From Methylibium sp. (GTDB lineage: Bacteria; Pseudomonadota; Gammaproteobacteria; Burkholderiales; Burkholderiaceae_C): a DNA stretch of 64,000 nt. Under the pieces are notes generated by a model. The model was not told where the DNA came from. It saw only the letters and a program-made list of their open reading frames with translations, and did no database searches. The stretch is from assembly GCA_013824165.1 (NCBI GenBank), contig PNNH01000048.1:52732-116731 (forward strand), given 5' to 3'. Below are positions 54,023 through 62,821 of the stretch, in pieces. The position numbers and the translations under genes are program-made. How positions within the stretch are numbered: the first letter of the stretch is position 1; every line of letters starts with the position of its first letter.

Positions 54023-54994
54023 ATGGTCGATACCGCTCACTTCGAAGTCCACGCCGATCCCCACCTGCCCAGCGCGCCGAGCTATGGCTTCGGCCGTTGC
54101 GACTGCGCACGCTGCGGCCCGCCTGCCCAGCCGCAGCGGCGCCTGTTCACCGGCTTGCTGGCGGGCAGTGCGGTGCTGTCCAGCGTGCCGGCGTGGGCGC
54201 AACAGCAGCGCGAAGGGGTTGATGTCGGCGAACGCAGCAAGCTGGCCGGCCTGGTGCCGGCCGAGCAGATGGAGTCCGCGGGCGCGCAGCAATACCAGCA
54301 GATGATGCGCGAGGCGCAGGATCAGCGCGCGCTGGCGCCGGCCGACCATCCGCAGGTCAAGCGCCTGCGCGCGATCGCCAACCGCATCATTCCGCAGTCC
54401 TACGGCTGGAACCCGCGGTCGCGCCAGTGGAAATGGGAGGTCAACCTGATCGGCAGTAGCCAGCTCAATGCCTTCTGCATGCCGGGAGGCAAGATCGCCT
54501 TCTATTACGGCATCCTCGAAAAGCTCAAGCTCGACGACGAGGAAGTGGCCTTCATCATGGGCCACGAGGTGGCCCACGCGCTGCGCGAGCATGCGCGCGC
54601 GCGCATGGCCAAGACCACCGCGACGCGCATCGGCGCCAACCTGCTGTCCAGCGTGCTGGGGCTGGGCAATCTGGGCGACGCGGCGCTGAGCATGGGCGCG
54701 CAGCTGCTGACGCTGAAATTCAGCCGCGAGGACGAGACCGAAGCCGATCTGGTGGGGCTGGAGCTGTCGGCCCGCTCGGGCTACCGGCCCGAAGCCGGTG
54801 TCAGCCTGTGGCAGAAGATGGCCGAAGCCTCCAAGGGCGCGCCGCCGCAGTGGGCTTCCACCCACCCGACCGGCCCGACCCGCATCCGAGACATCGAGAG
54901 CAACATTCCGAAGGTCGAGGCGCTGTATGCGCGCGCCGAGAAGCCGCAACAGCGCTTCGAGGTGGCGCAGCCGCTGCGCCGCCGCGACAGCTGA
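54023..54994 (+). CDS. M48 family metalloprotease (Oma1/LoiP-like)
   Basis: A 323-residue zinc protease with the HExxH motif in IMGHEVAHALREHARARM and the third ligand in EDETEADLVGLEL. An export signal (PQRRLFTGLLAGSAVLSSVPAWAQ) is preceded by an unusual 35-residue N-terminal extension containing RCDCARCG, so the protein either starts further downstream or carries a Cys-rich cytosolic leader. ATG 54023 or 54014 are the possible starts. Typical relatives are periplasmic membrane-associated quality-control proteases. There is no TPR region, in contrast with the BepA-like protein at 22259-23896. It is divergent from the flavin reductase. Confidence 0.9.
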   Translation: MVDTAHFEVHADPHLPSAPSYGFGRCDCARCGPPAQPQRRLFTGLLAGSAVLSSVPAWAQQQREGVDVGERSKLAGLVPAEQMESAGAQQYQQMMREAQDQRALAPADHPQVKRLRAIANRIIPQSYGWNPRSRQWKWEVNLIGSSQLNAFCMPGGKIAFYYGILEKLKLDDEEVAFIMGHEVAHALREHARARMAKTTATRIGANLLSSVLGLGNLGDAALSMGAQLLTLKFSREDETEADLVGLELSARSGYRPEAGVSLWQKMAEASKGAPPQWASTHPTGPTRIRDIESNIPKVEALYARAEKPQQRFEVAQPLRRRDS

Positions 54995-55002
54995 AGCGTC
55001 CG

Positions 55003-55638
55003 CTACCAGCGCGCCGGCAGCGCCTTGAGCAGAACAAAACGCCCGCCCGCCTCGCGCTCGACATAGCCGCCCAGCTCCAGGTCCTTCATCAGCTTGGACA
55101 CCATCTCGCGCGAGCAGCCCAGCTGCCGGGCCATCGACTGGTGCGTCAGGCGGCCGTCCGGCGGGCTCTCCAGCAAGGCCTTGAGGCGGCCGTAGACGTC
55201 GTTGAGCGCCAGCTGCTTGGTCGACAGCGTGGCGGCGCGCGCCCGGCGTATCACCTTGGTCAGCAACTCCAGCGCGAACTCGGGATGCGCGGCGATATGC
55301 GCCAGCAGGCTCTGGCGCGTCAGCAGCACGCAGCGGCTGGCCTCCTCGGTGATGACGCTGGCCGCGCGCGGGCCACCGTCCAGGCTCATTTCACCGACAT
55401 ACTCGCCGGCGCCATAGCTGCCGTAGGTGACTTCGCGGCCCCGGCTGTCGCAGCCGAACACACGCAAGCGCCCAGAAACCACCAGATACAGGCTGTCGCC
55501 TTGCGAGCCTTCCTCGATCAGCAGCGTGCCTTTGCGATAGCTGCGCAGCACGCCGCGCTCGGCCAGCAAGGCGAGTTGCGGCGGCAAGGCGCTGAGTGCG
55601 GCGTCGGTGGCTGGAGCAGCGGGTAGGTTCTTGGGCAT
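55003..55638 (-). CDS. Crp/Fnr family transcriptional regulator
   Basis: A 211-residue regulator. The cyclic-nucleotide-binding domain (about 20-140) contains GTLLIEEGSQGDSLYLVVSGRLRVF and, at the phosphate-binding cassette, GAGEYVGEMSLDGGPRAASV, close to the Crp pattern GELALIDGGPRSAT. The helix-turn-helix (about 160-205) reads LTHQSMARQLGCSREMVSKLMKDLELGGYV. No Fnr-type cysteine cluster is present, so cAMP or another small molecule is the likely effector. The window also encodes a class III cyclase at 57291-59117, but a link is only a guess. It is convergent with the M48 gene. Confidence 0.94.
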   Translation of the reverse strand: MPKNLPAAPATDAALSALPPQLALLAERGVLRSYRKGTLLIEEGSQGDSLYLVVSGRLRVFGCDSRGREVTYGSYGAGEYVGEMSLDGGPRAASVITEEASRCVLLTRQSLLAHIAAHPEFALELLTKVIRRARAATLSTKQLALNDVYGRLKALLESPPDGRLTHQSMARQLGCSREMVSKLMKDLELGGYVEREAGGRFVLLKALPARW

Positions 55639-55689
55639 CGGGCGCGATAGCGCGGCCCCGATGGCCGCGACAAGCGCCGGATGTTAAGG

Positions 55690-55727
55690 GCTCGCTGGCC
55701 TTGGAGCGGCCAACAAGAGCCAGCGAG
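55690..55727 (-). terminator. Nested hairpin downstream of the LuxR-type regulator gene
   Basis: CTCGCTGGC / GCCAGCGAG with an inner stem CTTGG / CCAAC-AAG lies 22 bp after the stop of the LuxR-type gene. There is no T-run, so it is at best a weak terminator; another role is possible. Confidence 0.45.
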
Positions 55728-55748
55728 GCGGTTCTGCTAGCCGCTCTT

Positions 55749-56405
55749 TCAATTGCGCAGCGCCGACACCAGCGGCGGCAACACCGCCAGCTGACGCAGC
55801 AATTCGCGGATGCTGCGCGCGCCGGACTTGGCGCGGATGCTCTGGATCTGGGTGCGCACGGTGGAGATGGCCACGCCCTGGCTCTCGGCAATGCTGGTGG
55901 GCCGGGCACCGCTGCTCAGGCCCTTGAGAACTTCCGACTCAGCCGGCGTCAGGCCATAGCGCAGCGCAAACCACTGCGCGGCCAGTGCGCCGCACAGCTC
56001 CTGGCGCTCCAGCACCAGCAGCACTGCCGCCTGTTCGACATCGCGGTTCAGCGGCACGACCACCAAATTGGCGCGATCCTGCCCTTCGCCCAGGCGCAGC
56101 AGGCAGCGGCGATCGTCGCGCTCGGCTTGCAGCAGGGCATCGAACAGCGGCTTGATGTCCTGGCTGAAGCGGGCCCGCAGCTGGCCGCCCAACAGCTGCA
56201 GCGGATGGTGTTCGTTGAGCACCTGCCGGGCCGCGCGGTTGCTGTGCAGCAGCCCGCCGCTGGCATCCACCAGCAAGAGCCCGTAGTCGAGCTCGTCCAG
56301 GACCAGCGCCAGCCAGTGACTGCTCAGAGACGCCGCACGCCGGCGTTCAGCCAGCGGCGGCGCAGAGCTGAACCGGCGCCCCACTGTGGTTTCGTTGACC
56401 AACAT
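55749..56405 (-). CDS. LuxR-type helix-turn-helix transcriptional regulator
   Basis: A 218-residue regulator with a PAS-like sensor part (about 30-125: LALVLDELDYGLLLVDASGGLLHSNRAARQVL) and a C-terminal LuxR/GerE domain: YGLTPAESEVLKGLSSGARPTSIAESQGVAISTVRTQIQSIRAKSGARS. There is no receiver domain and no autoinducer-binding domain that I recognise, so it is probably a one-component regulator with an internal ligand. It has its own upstream region of about 147 bp. Its targets are unknown. Confidence 0.9.
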   Translation of the reverse strand: MLVNETTVGRRFSSAPPLAERRRAASLSSHWLALVLDELDYGLLLVDASGGLLHSNRAARQVLNEHHPLQLLGGQLRARFSQDIKPLFDALLQAERDDRRCLLRLGEGQDRANLVVVPLNRDVEQAAVLLVLERQELCGALAAQWFALRYGLTPAESEVLKGLSSGARPTSIAESQGVAISTVRTQIQSIRAKSGARSIRELLRQLAVLPPLVSALRN

Positions 56406-56552
56406 GTTTTGACTCCCTCGGAACGCTCGGATCGAGCAACAACAGCGCGATGACAGCGTGTTGCCCTGAAGCTTAGAGGGAGGGTCACGGCAGGCTGCGT
56501 GAATCCTGAGACCCGGTTTTGTGAAAAATTCACCTCGGCATGCCGCCGGCGC

Positions 56553-57194
56553 TCAAGTGCCCAGCACGTGGGGGTTGCTGCGGCGCTCACGGCCGAAGCT
56601 GCTTTCCGGGCCGTGGCCGGGGATGAACACCGTCTCGTCGCCCATCGGCCACAGGCGCTGCGTGATGGAGGCAATCAGCGTGGCGTGATCGCCACCCGGG
56701 AAATCCGTGCGGCCGATGCTGCCAGCGAACAGCACATCGCCGACGAAGCAGCGCTGGATCTGCGGCGCATGGAACACCACATGGCCGGGCGTGTGGCCCG
56801 GGCAGTGGCGCACCTGCAGGGTCTCGCGGCCCAGCGTCACCGTATCGCCATCGGCGAGCCAGCGCGTCGGCTTGAAGCCCTCGGCAGCCGGGAAGCCGAA
56901 CATCGCGCTCTGCTGCGGCAGGCCGTCGATCCAGAACTGGTCGCCCGGGTGCGGCCCGACGATGGGCAGGCTGTGCTCGCGCGCCAGCTGGCCGGCGCCG
57001 CCGGCATGGTCGATATGGGCGTGCGTCAGCCAGATCGCCTTCAGCGTCAGGCCGCGCTCGGCCACCGCCGCCAGCAGTCGCGGCAGTTCACCGCCCGGGT
57101 CGATCAGGGCGGCTTCGTTCGTCTCGTCGCACCACAGCAGCGAGCAGTTCTGCTGAAAAGGTGTCACGGGCAGGGTCTGGTAGCGCAGCGTCAT
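56553..57194 (-). CDS. MBL-fold metallo-hydrolase (glyoxalase II-like, YcbL type)
   Basis: A 213-residue metallo-beta-lactamase-fold hydrolase with the metal motif THAHIDHAGG, the later His in CPGHTPGH, the bridging Asp in FVGDVLFAGSIGRTDFPGG and the C-terminal FIPGHGPESSFG(R)ERRSNP. This last motif is the YcbL/glyoxalase II-like type. It probably hydrolyses a thioester such as S-lactoylglutathione; the substrate is not proven. It is shorter than GloB (about 250) because it lacks the C-terminal helical domain. ATG 57194 is used. The frame upstream overlaps the divergent cyclase gene and is not used. Confidence 0.93.
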   Translation of the reverse strand: MTLRYQTLPVTPFQQNCSLLWCDETNEAALIDPGGELPRLLAAVAERGLTLKAIWLTHAHIDHAGGAGQLAREHSLPIVGPHPGDQFWIDGLPQQSAMFGFPAAEGFKPTRWLADGDTVTLGRETLQVRHCPGHTPGHVVFHAPQIQRCFVGDVLFAGSIGRTDFPGGDHATLIASITQRLWPMGDETVFIPGHGPESSFGRERRSNPHVLGT

Positions 57195-57290
57195 GTGCGG
57201 ATTATCCCGGTCGGCCCGAAGCGCTGACGGTGGCGCTTCAGTGAGCCACCGCACAAACCCGCTGCAATGCGGCCGGGTGCTTCCGCAACA

Positions 57291-59117
57291 ATGACGATGT
57301 CCACCACCAAGAACACAACGAGCATGCGCGGGCAAGACACGCCGGGGGAGGCCTGGCCGGAACTGACGAGAAGCACCAAGACCATTGTCGTGGTCGATCT
57401 GGTCGAGTCCGTGCGCCTGATGCAGCTCGACGAGGCCGGCGTGATCGATCGCTGGCGGCGCTTCGTCCACGAGGTGCGCAGCCAGGTGCTGCCCTCCCTC
57501 GACGGGCGCATGGTGAAGAGCTTGGGGGATGGGATGTTGCTGGAGTTCGACTCGGTGCCCGGTGGCACCGCGGCAGCGCTGGAGATCCAGCGCCGCCTGC
57601 TGGCCGGCCAGCCACGCGGGCCGCGCGACGTGCCGCTGCAGCTGCGCATCGGCATGCACCACTGCGAGGTGGTGCACGACGAGCTTGATGTCTACGGCAG
57701 CGGCGTCAATCTGGCCGCGCGCCTGACGACGCTGGCGCTGCCCGGCGATATCGTGGTGTCGTCCGAAGTGCGGGAACAGCTGCTCGACGGCATCGACGCC
57801 GGCATCGAGGATCTGGGCGAGTGCTGGCTCAAGAGCCTGAGTGAACCCATCCGCGCCTGGCGGCTGCGGCCGGCAGCCCAGCCGGCGGGTCAGGGCAGCA
57901 GCTTGTCGCTGGACCGCACCGAGCTGCGTGCCAGCGTGGCCGTGCTGCCGCTGCGCACCCTCGCGGGCGAGCAGCCACAGCTGATGCTGGGCGAATTCGT
58001 CGCCGAAGAGCTGACCACCTGCCTGAGCCGCGTGCCCTATCTGGCGGTGATCTCCAGCCTGTCGACCGCCACGCTGCGCCAGCGCGTGATGCCGGTGGCC
58101 GACATCGCCCGCAGCCTGGGCACGCGCTATCTGGTGCAGGGCAGCTGCGCGCTACTGGACGCGCAGTTGCGCATCCATGTGCAACTGGTCGATGGCCACA
58201 GCCAGGCCATCGTCTGGGCCGGCAGTGCCAACGGCAGCATGGCCGAGCTGCTGCAAGGCCAGAGCGCCGCCATCGCCGAGCTGTCCAGCCAGCTGGCGCA
58301 GGCCCTGGTCGGCGCCGAAGCCGTGCTGGCCGATACCCGGCCGCTGCCTGCGCTGGAGAGCTACACGCTGCTGTTCGGCGCGATCGCCAAACTGCACCGG
58401 CTCTCGCCCGACGCCTTTGCCGACGCGCGCCGCATGCTGGAACACCTGGCCGAGCGGCATCCGCGCTCGCCCATCCCCAAGGCCTGGCTGGGCAAGTGGC
58501 ATGTGATGCGCATCGGCCAGGGCTGGTCGCCCGACCCGGCCGACGACGGCCGCCAAGCCGCCTGGCAGACCGGCAATGCCCTGGACCTGCATCCCGAGCA
58601 TCCGCTGAGCCTGACGCTGGACGGCTTTGTGGCCGGCTATGTGCGCAAGGATTTCGCCACCGCCGAACAGCGCTACGACATGGCGCTGCAGGCCAATCCG
58701 AACGAGAGCCTGGCCTGGCTGTTCAAGTCGGCGATGCTGGGCTACCGCGAAAGCACGGCTGAAGCCATCAGCTGCGCCGACAAGGCGATGAGCCTGTCGC
58801 CCCTGGACCCGATGCGTTACTACTACGAGCACTTCGCGGCGCTGGCGCGGCTGCTGGCCGGCGACTACGCCGAGGCCATCCGGCTGGGCCAGAAGTCCCT
58901 GCAAGGCAACCGCACGCACGCTTCGACGCTGCGCGTGCTGGTAATGGCGCAGGCGCTGGACGGCCAGATCGACGCCGCGCGCGCTTGCGCGGCCCAGCTG
59001 CGTGCCATCGAGCCGCAGCTGACGGTCAGCAGCTTCCGGGCGCGCTATCCCGGCCAGCAGCAAGGCCAGGTCGACAAGCTCACCTACGCGCTGGCCCTGG
59101 CCGGCATCCCCCCCTGA
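57291..59117 (+). CDS. Class III adenylate/guanylate cyclase domain protein with TPR region
   Basis: A 608-residue soluble protein. Residues about 25-190 form a class III cyclase domain: the metal Asp in [24 protein letters not shown], the second metal-binding region near [16 protein letters not shown]. Then follows a CadC/TolB-like alpha-beta domain (about 215-340: [53 protein letters not shown]) and TPR-like helices to the end. This domain order is common in rhizobial and betaproteobacterial cyclases. The substrate base, ATP or GTP, is not certain. ATG 57291 and 57297 are alternatives. It is 50 bp upstream of the haloperoxidase-like gene and may share its transcript. Confidence 0.9.
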   Translation: MTMSTTKNTTSMRGQDTPGEAWPELTRSTKTIVVVDLVESVRLMQLDEAGVIDRWRRFVHEVRSQVLPSLDGRMVKSLGDGMLLEFDSVPGGTAAALEIQRRLLAGQPRGPRDVPLQLRIGMHHCEVVHDELDVYGSGVNLAARLTTLALPGDIVVSSEVREQLLDGIDAGIEDLGECWLKSLSEPIRAWRLRPAAQPAGQGSSLSLDRTELRASVAVLPLRTLAGEQPQLMLGEFVAEELTTCLSRVPYLAVISSLSTATLRQRVMPVADIARSLGTRYLVQGSCALLDAQLRIHVQLVDGHSQAIVWAGSANGSMAELLQGQSAAIAELSSQLAQALVGAEAVLADTRPLPALESYTLLFGAIAKLHRLSPDAFADARRMLEHLAERHPRSPIPKAWLGKWHVMRIGQGWSPDPADDGRQAAWQTGNALDLHPEHPLSLTLDGFVAGYVRKDFATAEQRYDMALQANPNESLAWLFKSAMLGYRESTAEAISCADKAMSLSPLDPMRYYYEHFAALARLLAGDYAEAIRLGQKSLQGNRTHASTLRVLVMAQALDGQIDAARACAAQLRAIEPQLTVSSFRARYPGQQQGQVDKLTYALALAGIPP

Positions 59118-59167
59118 GAGCTGCCGCGGCAGCGGTTCGACAACAGCAGACGCAACAAGGAGGAAAA

Positions 59168-60382
59168 ATGAGCGGACAGACTGGAACCACGGGCACGACC
59201 GGCACCACAGGAACGACAGGCACCACCGGTACAACTGGGACGACTGGGACCACAGGGACTACAGGCACGACCGGAACAACCGGCACGACTGGAACGACTG
59301 GGACCACCGGCACGACAGGGACGACGGGCACCGTCGCCGGGCCGGCACATTTCAACGGCATCTCGGGCTACGCGGGCACCGTGATGAACCCGACGCTGGC
59401 GCTGGCCGTGGAGGCCATGCGCAAGGAGCTGATCCACGCCATCAAGCCGCAGCAGATCGGGCCCTACAGTCCAGGCCGGCGCCGCCTGTCCGAGCTCGAT
59501 GACCCGGACAATCTGGCGCGCTGGCAGCCGGCGGTGCGCCTTTCGACGCTGGGCTGGGAACTGGGCTCGGGCCTGAGCGTGCACACCACGCCGGCCAGCT
59601 CGGTGGAGCTGCATGCCGGCGGGCAGCTGATGGTCAGCCTCGTGAGACCCACGTTGGACGAGCTGCGCAAGCAGGCGCTGCGCACGTTGGACTTTCGCGA
59701 GAAGGCGGTCGGCTCCGAGGTGCTGACGTCCGGCCTCAACGAAGGCCTGACCCAGCTCACGCCGGCCATCGCGTTCTGGAGCGCGCTGCTGCCGCTGCAT
59801 CCCGACCGCACCGGCCGCACGTTGGAGCTGATCGAGCTGACGCTGCAGCTGGCCTCGGCCGCCGTGCTGCGTATCAAGCATGCGCTGGCGGTGCCGCGCC
59901 CATATGAGGTGAACATGGCGATCCAGCCGCTGATACTGACGCCGGCCCATGGCGCCTTCCCCAGCGGCCATGCGACCGAATCCTCGGCAGTGTCGACCAT
60001 GCTTGCCTATCTGGTCTCGGACAGCGGCCACGCGCCCTCGCCCGACTATGCCGACGCGCTGCGCGTGCTGGCCCAGCGCATCGCCCGCAACCGCGTCGTG
60101 CTGGGCGTGCACTACGAGATCGACAGCATCGTCGGCCAGCTGCTGGGCGAGACGCTGGGCGTCTATGTGGCTGGCGTCTGCACCGGCGCGGTCGAGACGC
60201 CGGCCGGTGCCTTCAACGGCCAGGGCGAGATCGACGAGCTGTGGATGGTGCGCACCGGCGCACCCGCCTTGCAGCAGATGGGTTGCCGCGCGCTGGGCGG
60301 GCCGATTCGGCCGGCGCTGAATCGCCAACTGGCCTGGCTGTGGCAACGCGCCAGGGCCGAATGGGGCTACACAGGCGCCTGA
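59168..60382 (+). CDS. PAP2/vanadium-haloperoxidase-fold protein with an N-terminal Gly-Thr-Thr repeat
   Basis: A 404-residue protein. Residues 6-53 are sixteen Gly-Thr-Thr triplets, and residues about 60-400 form an enzyme domain. The acid-phosphatase/vanadium-haloperoxidase residues are all present: K237-x6-R244-P245, P265-SG-H268 and R309-x5-H315-xxx-D319. It resembles bacterial vanadium-dependent haloperoxidase-like proteins more than lipid phosphatases, because no transmembrane helices are present. No signal peptide is visible. An ideal AGGAGG ribosome site precedes ATG 59168. Haloperoxidase or phosphatase activity cannot be decided by reading. It is followed after 12 bp by a subtilisin gene on the same strand. 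Confidence 0.88.
   Translation: MSGQTGTTGTTGTTGTTGTTGTTGTTGTTGTTGTTGTTGTTGTTGTTGTTGTTGTVAGPAHFNGISGYAGTVMNPTLALAVEAMRKELIHAIKPQQIGPYSPGRRRLSELDDPDNLARWQPAVRLSTLGWELGSGLSVHTTPASSVELHAGGQLMVSLVRPTLDELRKQALRTLDFREKAVGSEVLTSGLNEGLTQLTPAIAFWSALLPLHPDRTGRTLELIELTLQLASAAVLRIKHALAVPRPYEVNMAIQPLILTPAHGAFPSGHATESSAVSTMLAYLVSDSGHAPSPDYADALRVLAQRIARNRVVLGVHYEIDSIVGQLLGETLGVYVAGVCTGAVETPAGAFNGQGEIDELWMVRTGAPALQQMGCRALGGPIRPALNRQLAWLWQRARAEWGYTGA
59183..59326 (+). repeat. Sixteen tandem 9-bp units encoding Gly-Thr-Thr
   Basis: Sixteen consecutive GGN-ACN-ACN units encode an uninterrupted Gly-Thr-Thr array. Fifteen of the sixteen nucleotide units differ from each other (only units 2 and 10 match), so the array is a protein-level repeat with scrambled synonymous codons, not a recent slippage array. 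The Gly-X-Y periodicity is collagen-like. Confidence 0.95.
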
Positions 60383-60394
60383 GCGGGGGCACGC

Positions 60395-62380
60395 ATGACA
60401 ACAACAGCACCCCAAAGACCGCAGTGGCGGGACGTGCCCAGCGCTGAGCTCGACGCCGCGCCCGACCCCTGGCTGCAATGGGCCAGCCGCCGCCGTGGCG
60501 ACGAGCCACTGCAGCACCGCCTGTGCGAAGGCGAGCGCCCCGCGGCGGCAGGCCCGCAGGCGGGCTGGCAGATTCCGTCCGTCTACCCGGCCGGCTGCGC
60601 CTTCTTCACCGCACATCGCGCCAACCGCCAGGCCTTGCCGCCGCCTGTGCCGGGCGCGCGCCACAGCGTGCTGAGCTCCGGCACGCTGGCGCTGGCCGGC
60701 GCTGCGCAGCCACCCCGCCAGACGCGTCATGCCGACGGCCCGCCAGCCAGGCGTGCAGCGCTGGCCTCGGGCACCCCAGTGCTGGGCATCATCGACGCCG
60801 ATATCGCCCTGCTGCACCCGATGTTCCGCGCGGCGGACGGCCGCGCCCGCATCCGGCACTTCTGGGACCAGGGCCATGGCCCGCTGCGCGCACCCTGGCG
60901 CACCCCACCCGAGCTGGGCTATGGACGCGAACACGACGGTGCCGCGATCGAGGCCTTCGGTCCGCTGCCCGATGCGAGGGCGCAAGCGCGCGCCTACCGC
61001 AGCCTGGGCCTGCCGATCCCGCGCTGGGGCCATGGCACCCAGGTGCTGGCCCTGGCCGGTGCCAGCGCTGATCCGCTGACCGGCCAGGCCGACGCCGCCA
61101 GCACGCTGGAGATCGTGGCCGTTCAGGTGCCCGGCCCGGCGTTTGCGCAGACGCATGGCAACTGGCTCAACAGCTGCGTGCTGGACGGACTGCGCTACCT
61201 GCTGGCGCGCACCGCGCCTGAATCCCCGCTGATCGTCACCCTGAGCCTGGGCGCCCACAGCGGCTCGCACGACGGCCAGGGGCTGCTGGAACGCGCAATC
61301 GATGCGCTGATCGACGAACAGCAGGGTCGGCTGACCGTCGTCATCGCCGCCGGCAACAGCCAGCTGGCGCGCGCCCACGCCGAATTCGTGCTGCCGCCGG
61401 CCCAAGACGGTGCGGCGAGCGAGCAATCACTGTGGATCAGCATGCCCTACGACGATCCGAGCCCGAACTTTGCCGAGTTCTGGATCGAGGGTCTTGCCGC
61501 TACGGGCGATGACGCGCTGGAAATCGAGTTCGGTCCCGAGGGCGGGCCGACGACCCGACTGCGATCGGCAGACGCTCCTGCTGCGCGTCTGCTGCAAACT
61601 CAGGCGGGCGCCACGCCGCAGGCCCAGCTGCAGCTTGGCGCGGCCGACAGGCCCGCGGGTGCCAGCCCGCGCCTGCACGCCTGGCTGGGCATCGGCGCGC
61701 GCAAGGCGACCCGGCCGGGCGAAGACGGCGGCTGCCTGTGGGGGCGCTGGCGCATCAGGCTGCGCAATCACGGCCAGCAGCCGCTGCAGATCGGCGCCTG
61801 GGTGGCGCGCGACGATCTGCCCGACCTGGGCCGCCAGCCGGCGCGCCTGGCAAAGAGCTTTGCCGAGCCAACGCCGGCCGCTCTGATCGCCGAGACCGGC
61901 ACGCAGTCGACGCTGGCCAGCTGCAGCCAGGCCATCGTCGTCGGCGCCTATCAATATGAACCGGAGCCGCAGCGCTACACGCTGTGGCCGCACAGCGCCG
62001 GTGGCGGTGCCGATGGCCGCGGACCCGATGTCTGCGGCCCCGGTGCCTTGCGCCGCGGCACGCTGCAGGACTGGCTGGGGCCGGTGAGCTTTCTGTCGAC
62101 CGAGGCGCTGGCGCCCGCCGTGGACCCCTGTGAGCCTGCGCGCGCCGGCACCTCGCTGGCCGCACCGGTGCTGAGCCGCCGGCTGGCGCTCCTGCTGCAG
62201 GAGCACGGCGCAGCCATGCCCCGGACGGATTTGCTGGCCGCCCTGGCGCAACGCTGGCCCGGCGCACCCATCCCCGACGCGCTAACGCCCAACCGGACTG
62301 GGCGATACTGGCTGCCGATGCCACAGCCCGCGCACACCCGCCCCGCTCTTCAAGCGGGCCTCAGGAGCACTCCATGTTGA
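60395..62380 (+). CDS. S8 family serine peptidase (subtilisin-like), leaderless
   Basis: A 661-residue peptidase with the subtilase triad: D134 (LGIIDADIALLHP), H213 (WGHGTQV) and S587 (AGTSLAAPVLS), plus the oxyanion Asn in VIAAGNSQ. The His-to-Ser distance is long because of an inserted beta-rich domain (about 350-500). No signal peptide or propeptide is visible; the first 120 residues are Pro/Ala/Arg-rich. It starts 12 bp after the haloperoxidase-like gene and overlaps the small exported-protein gene by 7 bp, so the three form a tight operon. A role in cleaving one of its operon partners is possible (inference). Confidence 0.9.
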   Translation: MTTTAPQRPQWRDVPSAELDAAPDPWLQWASRRRGDEPLQHRLCEGERPAAAGPQAGWQIPSVYPAGCAFFTAHRANRQALPPPVPGARHSVLSSGTLALAGAAQPPRQTRHADGPPARRAALASGTPVLGIIDADIALLHPMFRAADGRARIRHFWDQGHGPLRAPWRTPPELGYGREHDGAAIEAFGPLPDARAQARAYRSLGLPIPRWGHGTQVLALAGASADPLTGQADAASTLEIVAVQVPGPAFAQTHGNWLNSCVLDGLRYLLARTAPESPLIVTLSLGAHSGSHDGQGLLERAIDALIDEQQGRLTVVIAAGNSQLARAHAEFVLPPAQDGAASEQSLWISMPYDDPSPNFAEFWIEGLAATGDDALEIEFGPEGGPTTRLRSADAPAARLLQTQAGATPQAQLQLGAADRPAGASPRLHAWLGIGARKATRPGEDGGCLWGRWRIRLRNHGQQPLQIGAWVARDDLPDLGRQPARLAKSFAEPTPAALIAETGTQSTLASCSQAIVVGAYQYEPEPQRYTLWPHSAGGGADGRGPDVCGPGALRRGTLQDWLGPVSFLSTEALAPAVDPCEPARAGTSLAAPVLSRRLALLLQEHGAAMPRTDLLAALAQRWPGAPIPDALTPNRTGRYWLPMPQPAHTRPALQAGLRSTPC

Positions 62381-62790
62381 AGACATCAAGCCACCAGCGC
62401 CGAGCGCAGTTGCTGCAATTGCTGCTGGGCGCTGCCGCATTGGCCGCGCTACCCGCGCACAGCACACCTGGACAGACTGCCGAGCCGATGCAGGACAGGA
62501 TCTGCAGCAACTTCCTGCCTGGCGGCGATGGCTGCCTGGGACCGGGTTTCAACACGCCAGGTGTCATGGCTGAAGCCAGGCCCTTGAGCTGGCTCGTGAT
62601 GGCGCCCCGCGAGGCGCGCAAGCGGCTTCAGGCCCTGCTGGACATGGCGCCGTCGGCCTGCCTGCTCAACGAAACCGCGCTGCGTGAGGCACTGGCAGAC
62701 CCCGAAAACACACGCCTGCCGGTGCCGCAGATTGCGGCTGCACCGGCCTGCGCCGCGGCACGCCAGAGCTTGTCCAGCCCGGCGCGCTGA
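62374..62790 (+). CDS. Small exported four-cysteine protein, function unknown
   Basis: A 138-residue protein with a signal peptide (basic start, then LLQLLLGAAALAALPAHS). The mature part contains four cysteines (RICSNF, GDGCLGPGFN, SACLLN, APACAAA), which could form two disulfides. AGGAG lies seven bases before ATG 62374, which overlaps the end of the subtilisin gene by 7 bp. I do not recognise a family. Its tight coupling to the peptidase and haloperoxidase-like genes suggests a substrate, inhibitor or accessory role. Confidence 0.8.
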   Translation: MLKTSSHQRRAQLLQLLLGAAALAALPAHSTPGQTAEPMQDRICSNFLPGGDGCLGPGFNTPGVMAEARPLSWLVMAPREARKRLQALLDMAPSACLLNETALREALADPENTRLPVPQIAAAPACAAARQSLSSPAR

Positions 62791-62821
62791 AGCAACCCAG
62801 CGTCGGCGGCCGGGCTGACGC

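Noticed and set aside
59183..59326. Possible CRISPR array or microsatellite
   Set aside because: There are no spacers, the units are 9 bp in coding frame, and nearly every unit differs at DNA level.
59084..61426. Minus-strand open frame of 780 codons with Pro-Val-Val repeats
   Set aside because: It is the reverse of the Gly-Thr-Thr array and of the haloperoxidase and subtilisin genes, both of which have intact catalytic motifs on the plus strand.
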